DNA from: Nilaparvata lugens
Lineage: Eukaryota; Arthropoda; Insecta; Hemiptera; Delphacidae
Reading direction: 5' to 3'
Assembly (NCBI RefSeq): GCF_014356525.2
Contig: NC_052511.1
Location: forward strand, 14,059,942 to 14,123,941
Length of the DNA stretch: 64,000 nucleotides
The translations under genes and the position numbers were made by a program. The number at the start of each line of letters is the position of its first letter. Position 1 is the stretch's first letter. The notes beneath the pieces were generated by a model. The model worked only from the letters and a program-made list of their open reading frames with translations. It made no database searches and was not told the DNA's origin. This document shows positions 1 through 12,958 of the stretch, in pieces.

Positions 1-3000
1 GAGTAGCGGCGCTGAAATTGGGGAAGCAGCGCATACCTGGCAGATGCTGTTGGGCCAAGGAATGCTGTGAGGACCAACCAACATTCAGTGAGACCCTGGC
101 GAGGATTTACGAGCGACGCGTAGATAAACGAGAGCAGTTTAATTTGACAGGATGCGGCGGCACCAAAGCATCCCTCTCTCTTCAGGCACCTGCTTTCATC
201 CTCCTTCATGCCGGCTGACAGAAAAAGTGCGCAAATACGCTTAATTATCGCGAAAAACAAGCTACCGAATCATCTGTTGGCAAATTCTTCCTAACGACAA
301 CCTGGGAAGAAATATGGATGGAATTAAAGAGGTAAATACATTACAGCCCTATGAATATTCTGTATAGTATCTAGAATATACAATGTTAGAGAGAATATAC
401 TAGAGTATATGAGTAAATGAGGATTATTATTGTGTGGATGAATTTTTCAATGATAGCACTTCAATTCTTTGTTGCTGTTATATGATAAATGTGTTTTCAT
501 TACCACAGTTATTTGCTTAACTTTTCAATTATATTACATTGTAATTCTGTCATTTACATATTTTGATGTTTTGACTTGGCCTGTATGTTAATCATTTTGG
601 CTCAATAAAATGAATTTTGCATTTTAGAGTATAATAGAATATAATATACTTGAGTTTACTAGAATATGATAGAGAATATACAATGTTGTTCATACTATGT
701 TGAATGGAGAGTTAAGATCAGAATAGCATGTTGGCGATGTGCAATAATATGCGAAATATTGTAAGATTATTGTTGTTGAATATTGGACAGTTGTTGTTGG
801 AATGAATATTATTGTCAAGAGGCCCAATATATATTATCAAGAATTTAGAAAAAATATCTTCAAAATTTGTGTCTAACAAATATTTTATGCAAATTGACCA
901 GGTAACATTATCAAAGATCGTTGATCAAATTTAATAATTTAATTGTATATTTTACTGTGGGAGTCTAAGTGATTAATGAATTGATAAATGAGTGATTCGA
1001 TAGTTCGATTTCATTCAACAGTCAAGTAGTAGACTATGCCTGGATAAAAGCAGACTAATCATTTATGAACACGCCTTCTTCACATAAGTCGGTTGAACAG
1101 TTACTACAATAAATACGAAATAGGTAATGGACCCATAATAAACGGCCTACATACAAGAGCCAGTGATTAGCTCGAAAAGTAGCCATGAATAGTGATTGTC
1201 TACTCAGCTACACTCATTTTGAGTGGATTAGTCACACCTCTAATAGGCTTTAAACGGCGACTGAGCAATTTTCACCACGAAAAAACGCTGATGACACTCT
1301 GTATTGTGCTGTTTTTAAATGCACGAGACGATAATGTTGCTTCCATTACTTTCATGGAGCCAAATCGTAGCGCGAGTTATGGATACCATAGCAGCACACT
1401 TCCATTCCCGCGGTGGATTTAAGCCAAAAAACGAGCCACTAATGGTCTTCCAGTAAGATTAGATGAGCTTGCATTCAACAGATTCCGACTGCTAATAGCC
1501 CCGCCACACATGGGAATATGGGCAACCTATCAGGCTTTTCCATTTCCCCAACCATCATTTTCCCCCACCCAATCATCATTCCCTTGAACTATCTTCCCCT
1601 CGCAGTAATCCGCCGACACATTCAAAACATCTGGATGCCATAACTTATGACCAACAAGCGAATCAGCTCTTCTTTTTCCCCCATTAATGACGGTTATCCC
1701 CGAATTATTGTTGTTTTGCTAACAGGAAAGCGGGAAATTTGAAAACAACAACCCTTTTTGGGAACGTAATAAAGGATGCAATTGTAACGAGTTTTCATTG
1801 TGTAATGTGTTCTCATTGATTCATGCTGAATTCCGATTGTTATTCGTTGTTCGATGTGAATACTTAATGGGCAAATTGATAATTGAATTGAACTAATGTA
1901 TGAGCAGTGTTGCTCCCATGTGCTTTTGTCATAGGACCAGAAATCATACTCACCGAACAAATTTTCTTCTATTGCAAACATTGATAGTTAGAGAAAATTC
2001 ATACATAATATGAAGGATAACATCAATCCTAGGAATGAAAACACAAAGATGTATGTAGTACACTATCACAAATTTTAAAAACATACCAGAATTAATTAGA
2101 ACATCACAATTCAAAAAAACTGTGATAGTTGACTAGAACTTTGAGTTCCTATTATAAATTAATGATATCACTTTATCTCATCAAAGCTGTGTAAGAATTA
2201 CCATTATTTTATTCTACGATTCAAAGGCGCTTCTCATCTTGAGCTGAATGACAAAAATGAACTTGTTCAACTAAATTACTAACTCTAGTACAATTAACTA
2301 CACAGTACACTGGAATCAGTTCAATGTGGTGCTAGCACAGAAATTTAATAAAGTTTCAGAAGATCATTTTACTGCCACCTCCCCCCCCCTCAACGGTGTG
2401 CAATCAAACAGTTTAATGAAGTATTTCTTGACGAGCCAAGCTGCACGAGCTTTGAACAGTGTAATGGCATCCAGCGCCATTCAAATCTAGAATGCCAAGT
2501 GATTCGCATCCAACTATTGCGTTCCAGGAGTATTATTAGTTTTCCACTCAGTTTGAATAGACTAGGAAAGAATGAAGGGGTGCAAAGTGTGAAGAGATTT
2601 TTGATGTCGGAACTATACATTCCTTACAATAGAGAACTTCTGCTTCTCTATGGGAACGCTCACATTCAATATTACATTAGAGAAAGCATAATAAAGGAGT
2701 ACTTTGTATGTAATTAATATTCACATGTATGCTTATTCTATGATATAAGTTACTCATTAGAATAATATATATTATTCTAAATAATATTTCGAATCTCACA
2801 ATAATTTTTGAAACAATTTGTTTCTAAAACATTTTTTATGAGTTGCTATATTTCAGTTAAAATCCAGGATATGTAGAACTGTTTCTGACCGACTGATGCA
2901 TGAGTTATTGACCGGATTCATCTCCATCTCGATCTTCTTTCTCTGAGAAAATAAACATTTTTCAATTCTGATTGACAGTGAGCGAGTATACAACATGTTA

Positions 3001-6000
3001 CTCTCGTTCAATTCTATTTTAGAATTTATTATACTGGAGAGATTCTCATCTCTCATTCTAGGAATCATGAGCATTTTACCTTCTATTAAAATTAATAGGA
3101 TAGACAAGAATCTAACGAGTATTAAAATTTTGGGATTTTATCGCCCCCCAAGATAACAGTAGGTACATATAATACGGAACATCAACAAGTGAAATTTCAT
3201 TTTTCATCGATCAGGATGAATAAGTTTAAATTACAGTATTCATGAACTGGCCGTATCATATTCTACATTAATATTAAAGTATCCTACAGATATAAATGAA
3301 TGTGGGATTGCATTTGTTCAAAACCCAATGAAGGATAGATTGACTACATTCAATTTGCATTTTTGTCTTATGAATGCAATGAAATATTTTTTGAGTGCTG
3401 AATCATTGTAATTAAAAGAGAGAGTAAAATTATCTGGTTACAGAACTGGCAACAATATTATCTGGTTTCTGGCAACAGTCGATACCTTCTTCAGCTAATC
3501 AATATTGTAGGTTTGAGGAGGAAGATCATATATATTCAGAATTGAAAGTATATTGATTATTATTATTAGCGTATGGCTTTGAATGGTGGGGAGACCCAAG
3601 GGTAGTTCCACCTCGCCGTATATAGTCCAAAGTTCCCTAATGGGGAAACCGGACACTAAGGTTATAGTGAGCACAATACTTTAGATTTACACTTTTCACT
3701 TCGAAAATATTGTTTACCATATATTGATTATGTTTATCAAGTATATTGATTTTACCATCCAACATGGGAAAATAAGTCAGTCCTGTTCAAACATAGTGTT
3801 CACAGTAGAATATTACAGTGTAACAAAACTCATCTTACCATATTCATTATTTACTACACGTTTGGATAGATATTGTTCAATCAGACCATCAACGTTTTTA
3901 TGTAACGTGATTGTAGAACACGGTTTTTCATTTCCAGAAAAATCAGCATAAAAAGAGTGTGCTGTAATGTGTAATTGCCAAACGCGTGAATTATGAAGCC
4001 AGACATTGTACCTACCAATCAAACTTGCTAAAGGCCACGCAAAGTTCTAACTCAGCAAGCCATGTGTTGAAAGTTTAACATTCATTATATTTACGTCGAA
4101 ACTTTTTTTTAATTATCACATTATCCCACCTAGCGAATAGCGATACTCGTGGAGCGAGATATTAAAACAGTTTTCAGACTCATTTTTCATGTAGCCCACC
4201 TATAGGCGGCCCAGTAGCTGTTTAATTAGATTCCAACTTGGGTATGGCTAAGGATAGAGCGAGGAAGCTTTCCACGGCATTTTACCAGGCATCTGATTTA
4301 ATAGCAAAGAGTAAAATGGCTCCCTTTGTCTGGAGAATAACGTGTGTTGATCTCTTATATGCACTAATAATGGTGCCGACTTCACGTCGCTAGTACAAAT
4401 TCCAGCAAGCTGGAATTAAAACTTCACTTGGCTCTCTAATTTTATGACTGTAATCCCGAGAATGGAATAGCTAAACCGCTAGTAATGTGAATGAAACAGT
4501 CAGGAAACAAATATAATGAATTTGAAATATTCTACAGTATTATAATGGAGCAGGTCTATCAAGTAATCAAATTTAAATACTTTAACTACCAGATCCACTG
4601 CATATCTCGTTTTCCTAGATTTTTATCTATAGTATTGCTTTATTATTTCTTTATAATCTTTCAATAGTTTTTGGTACCTTTCTATGGTCTTTTCACTATT
4701 TGTCATGAATCTATCTTGACTATTCACACACAAATATTCCATCAGCCAAGCAATGAGTCTCTCCGTTGGAATTGTTCCACTTATTTCCAGTATAAGTTAA
4801 ACTCGATTTGATTTGTATTAGGCAACTGCAACTATGCATAAGAAACTACGCCTGCAATTGTTCCAATTCAAATATATTAATATTCGAGTATTGATCATAT
4901 CAATGTAATCCACCAAAGTGAAACTTCAATCATCAAGTGTGATTGTTGATGTTATTGATCGCTGATATTGATTCGTTTCATTTGAAAAATTTCCTTTACT
5001 CAGTAAGGGTCAGGATATTTCATTGGTAGAAAAAGACTTCGTTTGAATTATGATAGACTGGTTTACCTGTCATAACACAATCATCAGAATTATGATGACA
5101 GTTCCTGTTCACTGTTGAAAGAAGAGTGGAATAACCCGATCCATGTGTCAGACGAAATTGTCAAATGGCGAAAAGCTACCCAGAATAACGTAGTTTGGTA
5201 TTGAAGACGTCGGCATTCTCTTGACATTGCAATGAATGAAGGCTTGGAAAGGAAATCGCAAGCACAGATGAGATCCAACGACAAAGCCTGGCTTGGATTA
5301 ACAAGAAGCTGTAGCGAACAGACTGCTTTCGGGCTTGATTTTGAAGTGCCAGTCGACTGTGAAGCCCCCAAGCACCACTGCTAAATCAAGTCACCGAACT
5401 TGATGACGCCGCGAGTTCGCTATTATCATCAGATCAAGTGCTGTCAGGGGTGCTGAGTGGTGGAGGGAGGGGTGATCTGAAAGCAGCACAGAGCAGTATT
5501 TCGCTCCTTGAATGTCGGCTGAAGCGGTAATGAAAAGTGAGGTTTCGAATAATTATTACTGTATTGAAGTTGGCAAGGTTCTCGGAATTAATTCATTGGA
5601 GTTTCATCCTTATTCACTCCGATATACCCTTCATCGTTTCATGGAAATGAATGGAAAGTACCAAAGTACTTCAATGATGAAGAAATGTTATATGGAGAGA
5701 AATATCTGTATAAATCTATTATTTAATAGAAAATGGATGATAGTCCAATGATAATTGAAACTATGACCTAAATTTGTAACTAATAATTATTCATGTTTAC
5801 TTGGACAGTACCTGTACGAGAATTTCTGTATCGGTCGATGAATAATATTGATTATTTTCATAAAAGTTTCTGTCGTTCTAATTACATTTGAAAAAACATT
5901 ATAGGTACTGTGGTTCCATGTTGAGCGAACTCTGTATGTTTATTCATTTCTCGACCAATCAGTTTTAAGCTCTGCCACCAGATAGTGGTAAGTACTGGAT

Positions 6001-6373
6001 GATGTAAAACTGCTTATATTAAGAATAATATGTTCTTTGATCAGACCTCGACTGAACCTATGAATCAAGTTTGGAGTTCCTATGCAGATCGTACTCAAAA
6101 AATAATGAAAATCAGGTATCATGGGACATTTTCTATTTTCCACCGGTTAGAAACATGAATTTAACACTCTGGAGAATTATAATTTCGTACAGTAAAAATA
6201 AGAAGATCTCTACTTCATTTGAAATTAAGAATGAGATTTGTAAGAAAATTATGAAATTATTATAAGATTTAAAAAGAATGTAAGAGAAGAATAAGACTTC
6301 TACTACTAGTAAAAGTAGTTCGTGAGCTACGGTACTTAGAAGTGAAATTTCAAATATTAAATTACGGTATCCC
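1..6373. other. Gene-poor AT-rich stretch
   Basis: No coding exon with recognisable homology, no long frame and no splice-consistent chain on either strand. The first 230 bases and about 5090-5500 are less AT-rich than their surroundings and could be unrecognised exon or regulatory sequence. A repeat related to those at 36.8 and 37.1 kb lies at about 3565-3640. Confidence 0.5.
3565..3640 (+). repeat. Dispersed repeat, AGCGTATG/GTGGGGA family, copy 1
   Basis: Contains AGCGTATGGCTTTGAATGG, then TGGGGAGACCC and TTCCACCTCGCCGTATATAG. Related copies lie at about 36797-36870 (same strand) and 37135-37210 (opposite strand), so this is a dispersed element. Class unknown. Confidence 0.5.
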
Positions 6374-7034
6374 ATAATACATGTAATAGGAAAGTCAGTA
6401 GAATGTTTTAAGTATCTTGGATCCCTGATCACTAACAAAAATGAAAATCAAATGGAAATCAAAGAGAGATTGAAAGCTGGAAATAGGGCATACTTCAGCC
6501 TACAGAAAATCCTTAGATCAAGGCTGTTAAGCTGAAGCAGTAAAATTGAAATTTATAGGGCAGTTCTGCGACCAGTGGTGATGTATGCTTGTGGAACATG
6601 GGTGTTGACAAGTTTTGATAAGATGCTGTTGAATCGATGGGAAAGAAAAATCCTAGGAAGAATTTATGGGCCAGTGTTAGAGGCTGATAGGTGGCGACTC
6701 AGAGAAAATGATGAGCTCCATAATCTGTATGGGCAACCGAGCATTGTTACTGAAATTAGAAGAGCACGTATTCGTTGGTTGGGCCATGTGGAACGTATGC
6801 CGGAAACCCGTACAGCACGTATGTCTCTGTATCAGAACCAGGGGGACAAAGAAAGCGTGGCCGACCACGCAAGAGATGGTTGGACGACGTGGAGGCAGAC
6901 TTCAATCCTTGGGCGTGAGAAGGTGGAGGCAGCGAGCACAGGAAAGAGATGCATGGAAAAGGCTTGTGGAGGAGGCCAAGGCTCTTCAAGGGCCGTAGAG
7001 TCAATGAGTAGTAGTAGTATAATACATGTAATAG
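6374..7034 (+). mobile_element. 5'-truncated non-LTR retrotransposon (LINE), reverse-transcriptase C-terminus, with TSD
   Basis: From about 6390 the plus strand reads VECFKYLGSLI, an in-frame TGA near 6530, then ERKILGRIYGPV, RIRWLGHVERM, and, after frameshifts near 6840 and 6900, RKRWLDDVEAD and RRWRQRAQERDAWKRLVEEA up to TAG near 6998. This is the well-known C-terminal end of insect endonuclease/reverse-transcriptase LINEs. It ends in a short AGTAGTAGTAG tail. The same 16 bases, ATAATACATGTAATAG, flank both sides (6374-6389 and 7019-7034), a target-site duplication, so this is a single truncated insertion, now dead through one stop and two shifts. Confidence 0.88.
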
Positions 7035-10000
7035 AAAAGTTGATAGATGATCCCTGTATAATTCGTAACTCCAGTACACAATGTATTGATAATTATCAAA
7101 ACAATGCTAACTGACAGTTCGAAAAATGTAATAAACAGAAACTAAATTTAGAAGATAACGAGATACAATTGAAGAAGTGAAGTATTGGAACGTCTAGATT
7201 TGACTAGATTCTATACTGGATTTTTGATGTTAAACATTTTATATAACCTTGATTTGATTGACGATATTGAATGAGTAAGCCCTCAAAAGAGCACACCAAA
7301 TCCCCATCCTGAGGTCACCACAGCACAATAACCGCATTCAAATTCGCCGCTCTGCAGTGCTCTGCTGTTTGCTGTCTGCTGTATGCCTTTTGCTCGGGAA
7401 AATCCTGCCATCAACTCGCTCGTCCAGTCAGCCAGCCACCCCGAAAAGGGACCATCGCTTCGATAAGGGTTGCTGTGCTGAGCCGGACGCCAACTTTCTA
7501 ATCCAATTAATTCTAAGCTGTGAAGACAGTTTCTGATTTTCTCTGTCCCGACTCTCTCCGACTCACCAACTCCTCCACCCCCCACTATCCACCCTCCACT
7601 TTCCACTCCCGGCGGCTTCAATTATTGTAATTGACTTGCCAAACCAATTACTCGCCAACTTTTTACATTAGCCCCTTCGACTGTATCATTCTTGTCCCGA
7701 GTGGATTGGATGTTTCTCCCCTCTCTCTCTTTCACACGAAGTTCTCTCTCTCTCACGAAATCCTCTCTATCTCTCTCTCCAGCCTCGAGGGCTTCCCAGA
7801 ATCGGACACACCAAGTTCGGTGAGAGGAGATCTGTTCCCCCAGCGTCCCTCTATTGTATCTGGACAACGTACTGTTTCTACATTCTCAGAGGAATGAGTC
7901 ATAACCGAATTATGAGCCACACGATCTCAATGACCATAAATCTGGTGATTTGCTTCTTCACTTTTCTTCTTTCTCTGAATGTATAAGAGAAAACTGAAAT
8001 TGAGAGACCATTTTATGACTAATCTTCGAAAATCCTCTAGCTCAATATTTCCTTGGAAAATCATGATTACGGAAAGAAACTGAAAATTAAAAGAAAAAAA
8101 CTAGCCTGAAACCAAACACATCAGTGGAAATCTTGGAGAATCTTAGCCAACAACGCAATTCTGAAAGCTGATATATCATACATTATTGAATTTATAATCC
8201 ATTTGAATCCATTCATCGTCAACAATTTGGCTTCCAGTTTTTATTTATAAAATTCCAAGATTTCATAGACCGAGTAGGAGTGCTTGTTGATTTGTTGGAT
8301 AACTGTCGCCCTGTCATATATCGCTCTGAAGCTGCCCGAAATACTTTACAGTGTGCTTGGGCTGAGAGGCGAGACGGACAACGGATGACGGACGACGAGC
8401 GCATTAAACAAAGAGGAGGACCGCTGCATATTGAACCGGACGGAGCCTACACGGGGACCAGGGCGACGCTGCAAGGCTGGACCAACTCCGCCGATGAGGG
8501 CATCACCGACAGTCACAGCCAAAAGACGACCTCTGTGCTGAACCCGATCGCTCAAGCAAATCAGGTCATTTTGATAAAATTTTTATAGTAAATTGAAAAA
8601 GTCATACCAACATCCTTTGGAAGAATCCATTAATTTTGTAAAGGCTTGAAAGTGCAATAAATTCTCAAACTTATTAAAAGCATCCACACCCTGATGATAG
8701 AATCAAATTAAAACAAGCTCATTACATCATAATTTCGAATAAGGAATTTTTATTTCATAGATTTTGAGTATCTCTATGAGAGGCTATCTTCTCAGCTCGA
8801 AGATTCGTCATCTATGACCCACAAACGTGGGCCATTCCCTACAACTTCCAGATAGTTCAATGGAAGAATACTTGAATAATTGACCGAAGCGAAGCTGAGG
8901 TCTTAGTTTCGACTCGATCGGCTTTATTCTGTTTGCTTGTTTGTTTGTTTGTACCGCTGTTACAGTCGCTGTTATAGTCAGATTTGGATGAAATTTGGTA
9001 TGCAAGTTCTTTGAAACAAGGCGCAGAAACGTATGTGTAACGATTTTTGGTAAGACCTCCGTTTTTTGCAATATTTAAAAAACCGTAAACTAACGTCAAA
9101 AGTTACTTTTTCGTATCTTTGAAGATACAGCAATTCATGTTCCTACTTTTTATAAACATTTCTTTAATCTCCATCTTCTTTTATTCACAACTATCAGTTA
9201 TTATTTTAGTTATTTTTAACTGAATTTTCAGTTTATCAGGTACAATAATTATTGTATTGTATGCATTTTTTGTGCATTTTTGTGTCGTTCTACATCCAGT
9301 GTCAAGTCTTTTGTTCTCCTTTAGGTATGAGATCGGAAACCGATTTGTGAGCATTAACATTCTGCATAGGCATAACAAGCCATAACATTGAATCCACTTT
9401 TCATGAAAAACACCATTGTCACCAACAAACACATTTTATTTAGAATCATTTTCCATCTCACCATCGTCTGTGAGACGATTCATCATCTAAATTGCCTACT
9501 GCATATTTCATTTTTCCGTCAGTTAACCGATTTCTTATAATTGATTATTAGAAAAGTTGTAATATATGTGTATATTGTAAATATGGAGACGATATAAAGG
9601 TACCTCCTTGATAAGTCCAGTGTCCCTGCAAAAAGTGTCTCTAGCACTTTCAATGGAGAAAATAATAGATGACATGGCTAAATCTTCACAATATACTGTA
9701 CTTACTGTACTGGCCCTTCTCATTAGATTGAAAGTTGTGCTCATGAGCAAGGTCTACTGTTCGCAGAACTACTAGTACTCTAATACCTAAGTAGTACTCA
9801 TTGAAAATATTACAAATAATACTTCAAGGATGAAAAATATAGCGAAAATGTATCAGAAGAAAATTCTTAAGAGCTCTTCTTAGATCTCTAAAGCTCTTCT
9901 TAAGAGCTATATTAATGAGAACCTTTTGAATGTATAAGTTCGAGAGATTATCAGTCTCATGCTATTGAAACTAGTACTTATTTATTAATTTATTCAGCAA

Positions 10001-10384
10001 TGTTGGATGATTGTTCTCAAGTCTCACGTCTTTTCAAATATATTTGATAATTCTATCAATCATCCTTGGACCACATACCACAGACCTCATGCTCCTTTTT
10101 GAATTCCTAAACTCCCAGTTATATGAAAAAAAATTCTCCTTAGTTTATTGTTAAAGTTAGCATATCAATCTATTCATGTGTAGGCACCTGCTGTAAAATA
10201 TTTCAGGATTAGTGGGTTCAATTTTGTGATGCATTCTATTGAATAGAATGATTGATTGCTCCTCTTTCTTCATATGTATATCGCTCTCTCTACAGGACAT
10301 GAGTTTTGATAGGCCTACCCTTTTCATTACAATGGTAACCACTGACAATGATGCCATAAGCATTTAACAATTCAAGCATAGAAG
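7035..10384. other. Intergenic stretch with two GC-shifted islands and an unclassified repeat
   Basis: No gene is supported. 7283-7900 is richer in GC and strongly CT-biased (runs of CTCTCT at 7716-7780). 8280-8567 is GC-rich with an open plus frame and a CAG|GT-like edge near 8563. 8878-9070 matches a repeat family seen again at 23906. The rest is AT-rich without recognisable content. Confidence 0.45.
8878..9080 (+). repeat. Dispersed repeat beginning TTGACCGAAGCGAAG, copy 1
   Basis: Begins with a TTGACCGA-CGAAG-GAGGTCT motif (here TTGACCGAAGCGAAGCTGAGG, split by small indels) shared with the copy at 23906-24130. Contains a short (GTTT)n run at 8935-8952. Downstream, near 9748-9775, a small GTTC-gca-GAAC hairpin is followed by CTAGT, which might be the far end of the element. 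Class uncertain. Confidence 0.45.
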
Positions 10385-10576
10385 AAGGCGATTTTATTTG
10401 GTGTTTATCCGATTGTTCTCCTCTCATGGAAGAAAAACCCAATCATTGTTGAAATAATAAATATCTTGCATAAATATAAATGTTTATTTATGCAAGATAT
10501 TTATTATTTCAACAATGATTGGGTTTTTCTTCCATGGGAGGAGAACAATCGGATAAACACCAAATAAAATCGCCTT
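10385..10576. repeat. 192-bp near-perfect palindrome (foldback/MITE-like)
   Basis: Left arm starts AAGGCGATTTTATTTGG at 10385 and right arm ends with its complement at 10576. The arms run about 90 bp each, with one visible mismatch (CTCTCATGG against CTCCCATGG), and meet in an AT-rich loop of a few bases around 10478-10484. No gene inside. Such foldbacks are usually non-autonomous DNA elements; I could not fix a clear target duplication. Confidence 0.85.
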
Positions 10577-10869
10577 TGCATACTTAACAAAATAATAATA
10601 ATATACTTGGCTTCCAACAAAGCATTATTTAGATAAATTGTTGGCTCTCATTCGTTCAGAACACGTTTTACAGGAACCAAGGAACGACTGAAATACGTGT
10701 AACATCCAGTGCAAGAGCAAACGTGAAAAGCGTGTAGAATTTCCACTTGTTTCCACTTTGCAGCTCTTTCATTCCGCCGTAGATTTTAAGCGAACAACTT
10801 TTGCTGTTGGGCGTTGTGCTGACCGCTTCCAGGTGGAACACCCAAACACTGCTAAGTTAACAACTACAG

Positions 10870-12150
10870 GCAAAGTATCGAAGGCCTGGGGTGAAAAAGG
10901 AAGGAAAAGAAGTATGAGGAAAAAGAAGGATAAGAATGGGGAGAAGTAAAAGAGGAAAAAGGAGGAGGAGAAGAAGAAGACAAAGACGATGAAGTAAAAG
11001 CAGGAGGAGGAGAAAGAGAAGAAGAAGAAGAAGAAGAAGAAGAAGAGAAGGCGAAGAAAAGAAAGAAGCAACATCTATTCCCTTGGGTTTAGTTTTGGCG
11101 CAGACATGGCAAACCCAATTTGGTGGTCGAACGCGAAATAAGAAGTGGGAAGGAATGGAAAAGAACATGTGAACGTATATGGAGAAGGTGGAATAGGAGG
11201 GATGGAAATAAGAACTGGAGGATAGGAATGAAAGGAATTGAGAAGTAGGAATAAGAAAGGAAATTGAGGAGAAAAAGGAGAGGAACACAATTCATGGAAG
11301 GAGAAAACAAAGGTAGGAAATTGAACGAAGAGTAGAAGGAAATAAAGACAGCGGGAATAGGAGGGGGTGAAGGAAGGATAGATGGAAAGAGAGCAGAAAA
11401 GAAATGAATATGGGAAAAAGAGCAGGAAAACTTATGAGAACGAAAATTAATGAAAGATTGTAGTCTATGATGGAAAATGGAAAAATATGAAGAATTGAAG
11501 GAAGCAAAAAAGAGAGTAAATCGAGAAGGAAGTGTACTAGGAAGAGGAGGAGGGGCAGCAGAAAATAATGAAGATCGAGAAGAAGGAACCAATGCATGGA
11601 AAGAAAATGAGTATTCTCTTCCTGATTTTTGGAAACAAAATAGAGAAGAACAAATAAGGGTAGGAAGGGAGCGTGAGAAGGAAAATAGTGGATGTAAAAA
11701 TGTTTAAATGGATAATAACGAGAGAGGAAATCTAGGAGAAGATTGTAGAGGAGAAAGAAAAAAGCGGAATGTGAGATAAAGGGAAGAAGGAATGGAAAAG
11801 GAAAGATGGAGATAAGTGAATCAACTGAATAGATCTGAATCAACTGAAACAAACACTTTAAAGAAGGAAGAAACTAGGGGGAATAAAAAGGAAAACAAAG
11901 AGTACACATAGAATAAAGAGAAAGATTGGAAGACCAAAGAGAGGATCAAATAAAATAAATGGAGTAAGCTAAAACATGTATAAAAGCGAAAGGAGTGGGA
12001 GAAGATATGAGAATTCAAATAAATGAAAGAAAGGAGAAGACGGGGAAGAAGAAGAAGGAGAAGAAGAGAAGAAGAAGAAGAAGAAGAAGAAGAAGAAGAA
12101 GAAGAGTAAAGGGGAGTGAAGAAGAGGAGGAAGAAAGAAGAAGATGAAAA
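10870..12150. repeat. 1.25-kb polypurine (GA-rich) tract with AAG microsatellites
   Basis: The plus strand is overwhelmingly A and G. Dense (GAA)n occurs at about 10966-11056 and again at about 12030-12115, with GGAGGAG, GAAAGG and similar variants between. Long Phe/Leu/Ser frames on the minus strand here come from composition, not coding. Purine strand bias over this length is compatible with triplex (H-DNA) formation. Confidence 0.85.
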
Positions 12151-12958
12151 AGAAGTGAACGACCAGAGTGAAAGTTAGCCGATACAATACAGAGCTGTTG
12201 TCCGGAAAATTTTTGGCAGACAGCGGAAAGAAAAGTTACGGACAGAAACAGAGCAGAAAAGTAGGATAGTTTGTAACTCCATTGCAAGCAGACGCACGCA
12301 CCCACACACAACTCACACACACACTCTCATCAGTGCAGTAAATATTGAAAACTTGAGTCACGGAAACATGCTGATAACCGGCAACTATTGTCTATGTCAC
12401 TGCTTTCTTGAATTATAGCTTGTTGTTTCAACACTACTGTAGCAATATTCTCACTTACTGCAAGCAATAAATTTTTATCAAAAGCGGTTTCTTAAAGACT
12501 ATTAAGAAGAACTAGATTTCGAGAAGAGCTTGATTTCAACAACTTGAGGACGTAATTGAACGGAGTGTATGAAATATAGTTGGAGATAGAAATAAAGTAG
12601 GCCAACAAAGTTCATTACGGCATTAACTAATAGTACAGTACAAGATGTGTTTGATTCGAATGAGTATAATGTGTGACCCGACAATGTCACTCCATGACTT
12701 CCGGTTTATAACAAATGAGAAGTCTAGATTAATAACGTCTGAAACCTCAATATCATTTCAATGTTTGCTAAAATATCTTCGTGATTGTTCTTCAGGCCAA
12801 TAATGACTTTTTAGAAGAAAATCATCAATATTTTATGGGAATTAGATTTATATAGGTAAATTTTATGAAAATTAGAGTTTCTGTATCTCATGAAAACCTG
12901 TTTCCACACTGAATTTTATCACCTATAAATGAAAGGCAAACAACCTTTGTTATACCTA
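12151..12958. other. AT-rich intergenic stretch
   Basis: No gene seen. A short CA/CACACA-rich run lies at 12285-12335. Confidence 0.4.

Noticed and set aside
1..240. Exon of a gene entering from the left
   Set aside because: Higher GC and an open 66-codon frame, but no recognised protein and no strong donor.
8280..8588. 102-codon plus-strand frame in a GC-rich island
   Set aside because: An overlapping minus frame is also open and no homology is recognised; kept only as a finding about composition.
10857..11852. Long minus-strand frames rich in Phe, Leu and Ser
   Set aside because: They follow from the polypurine composition of the other strand; there are no domains and several frames are open at once.
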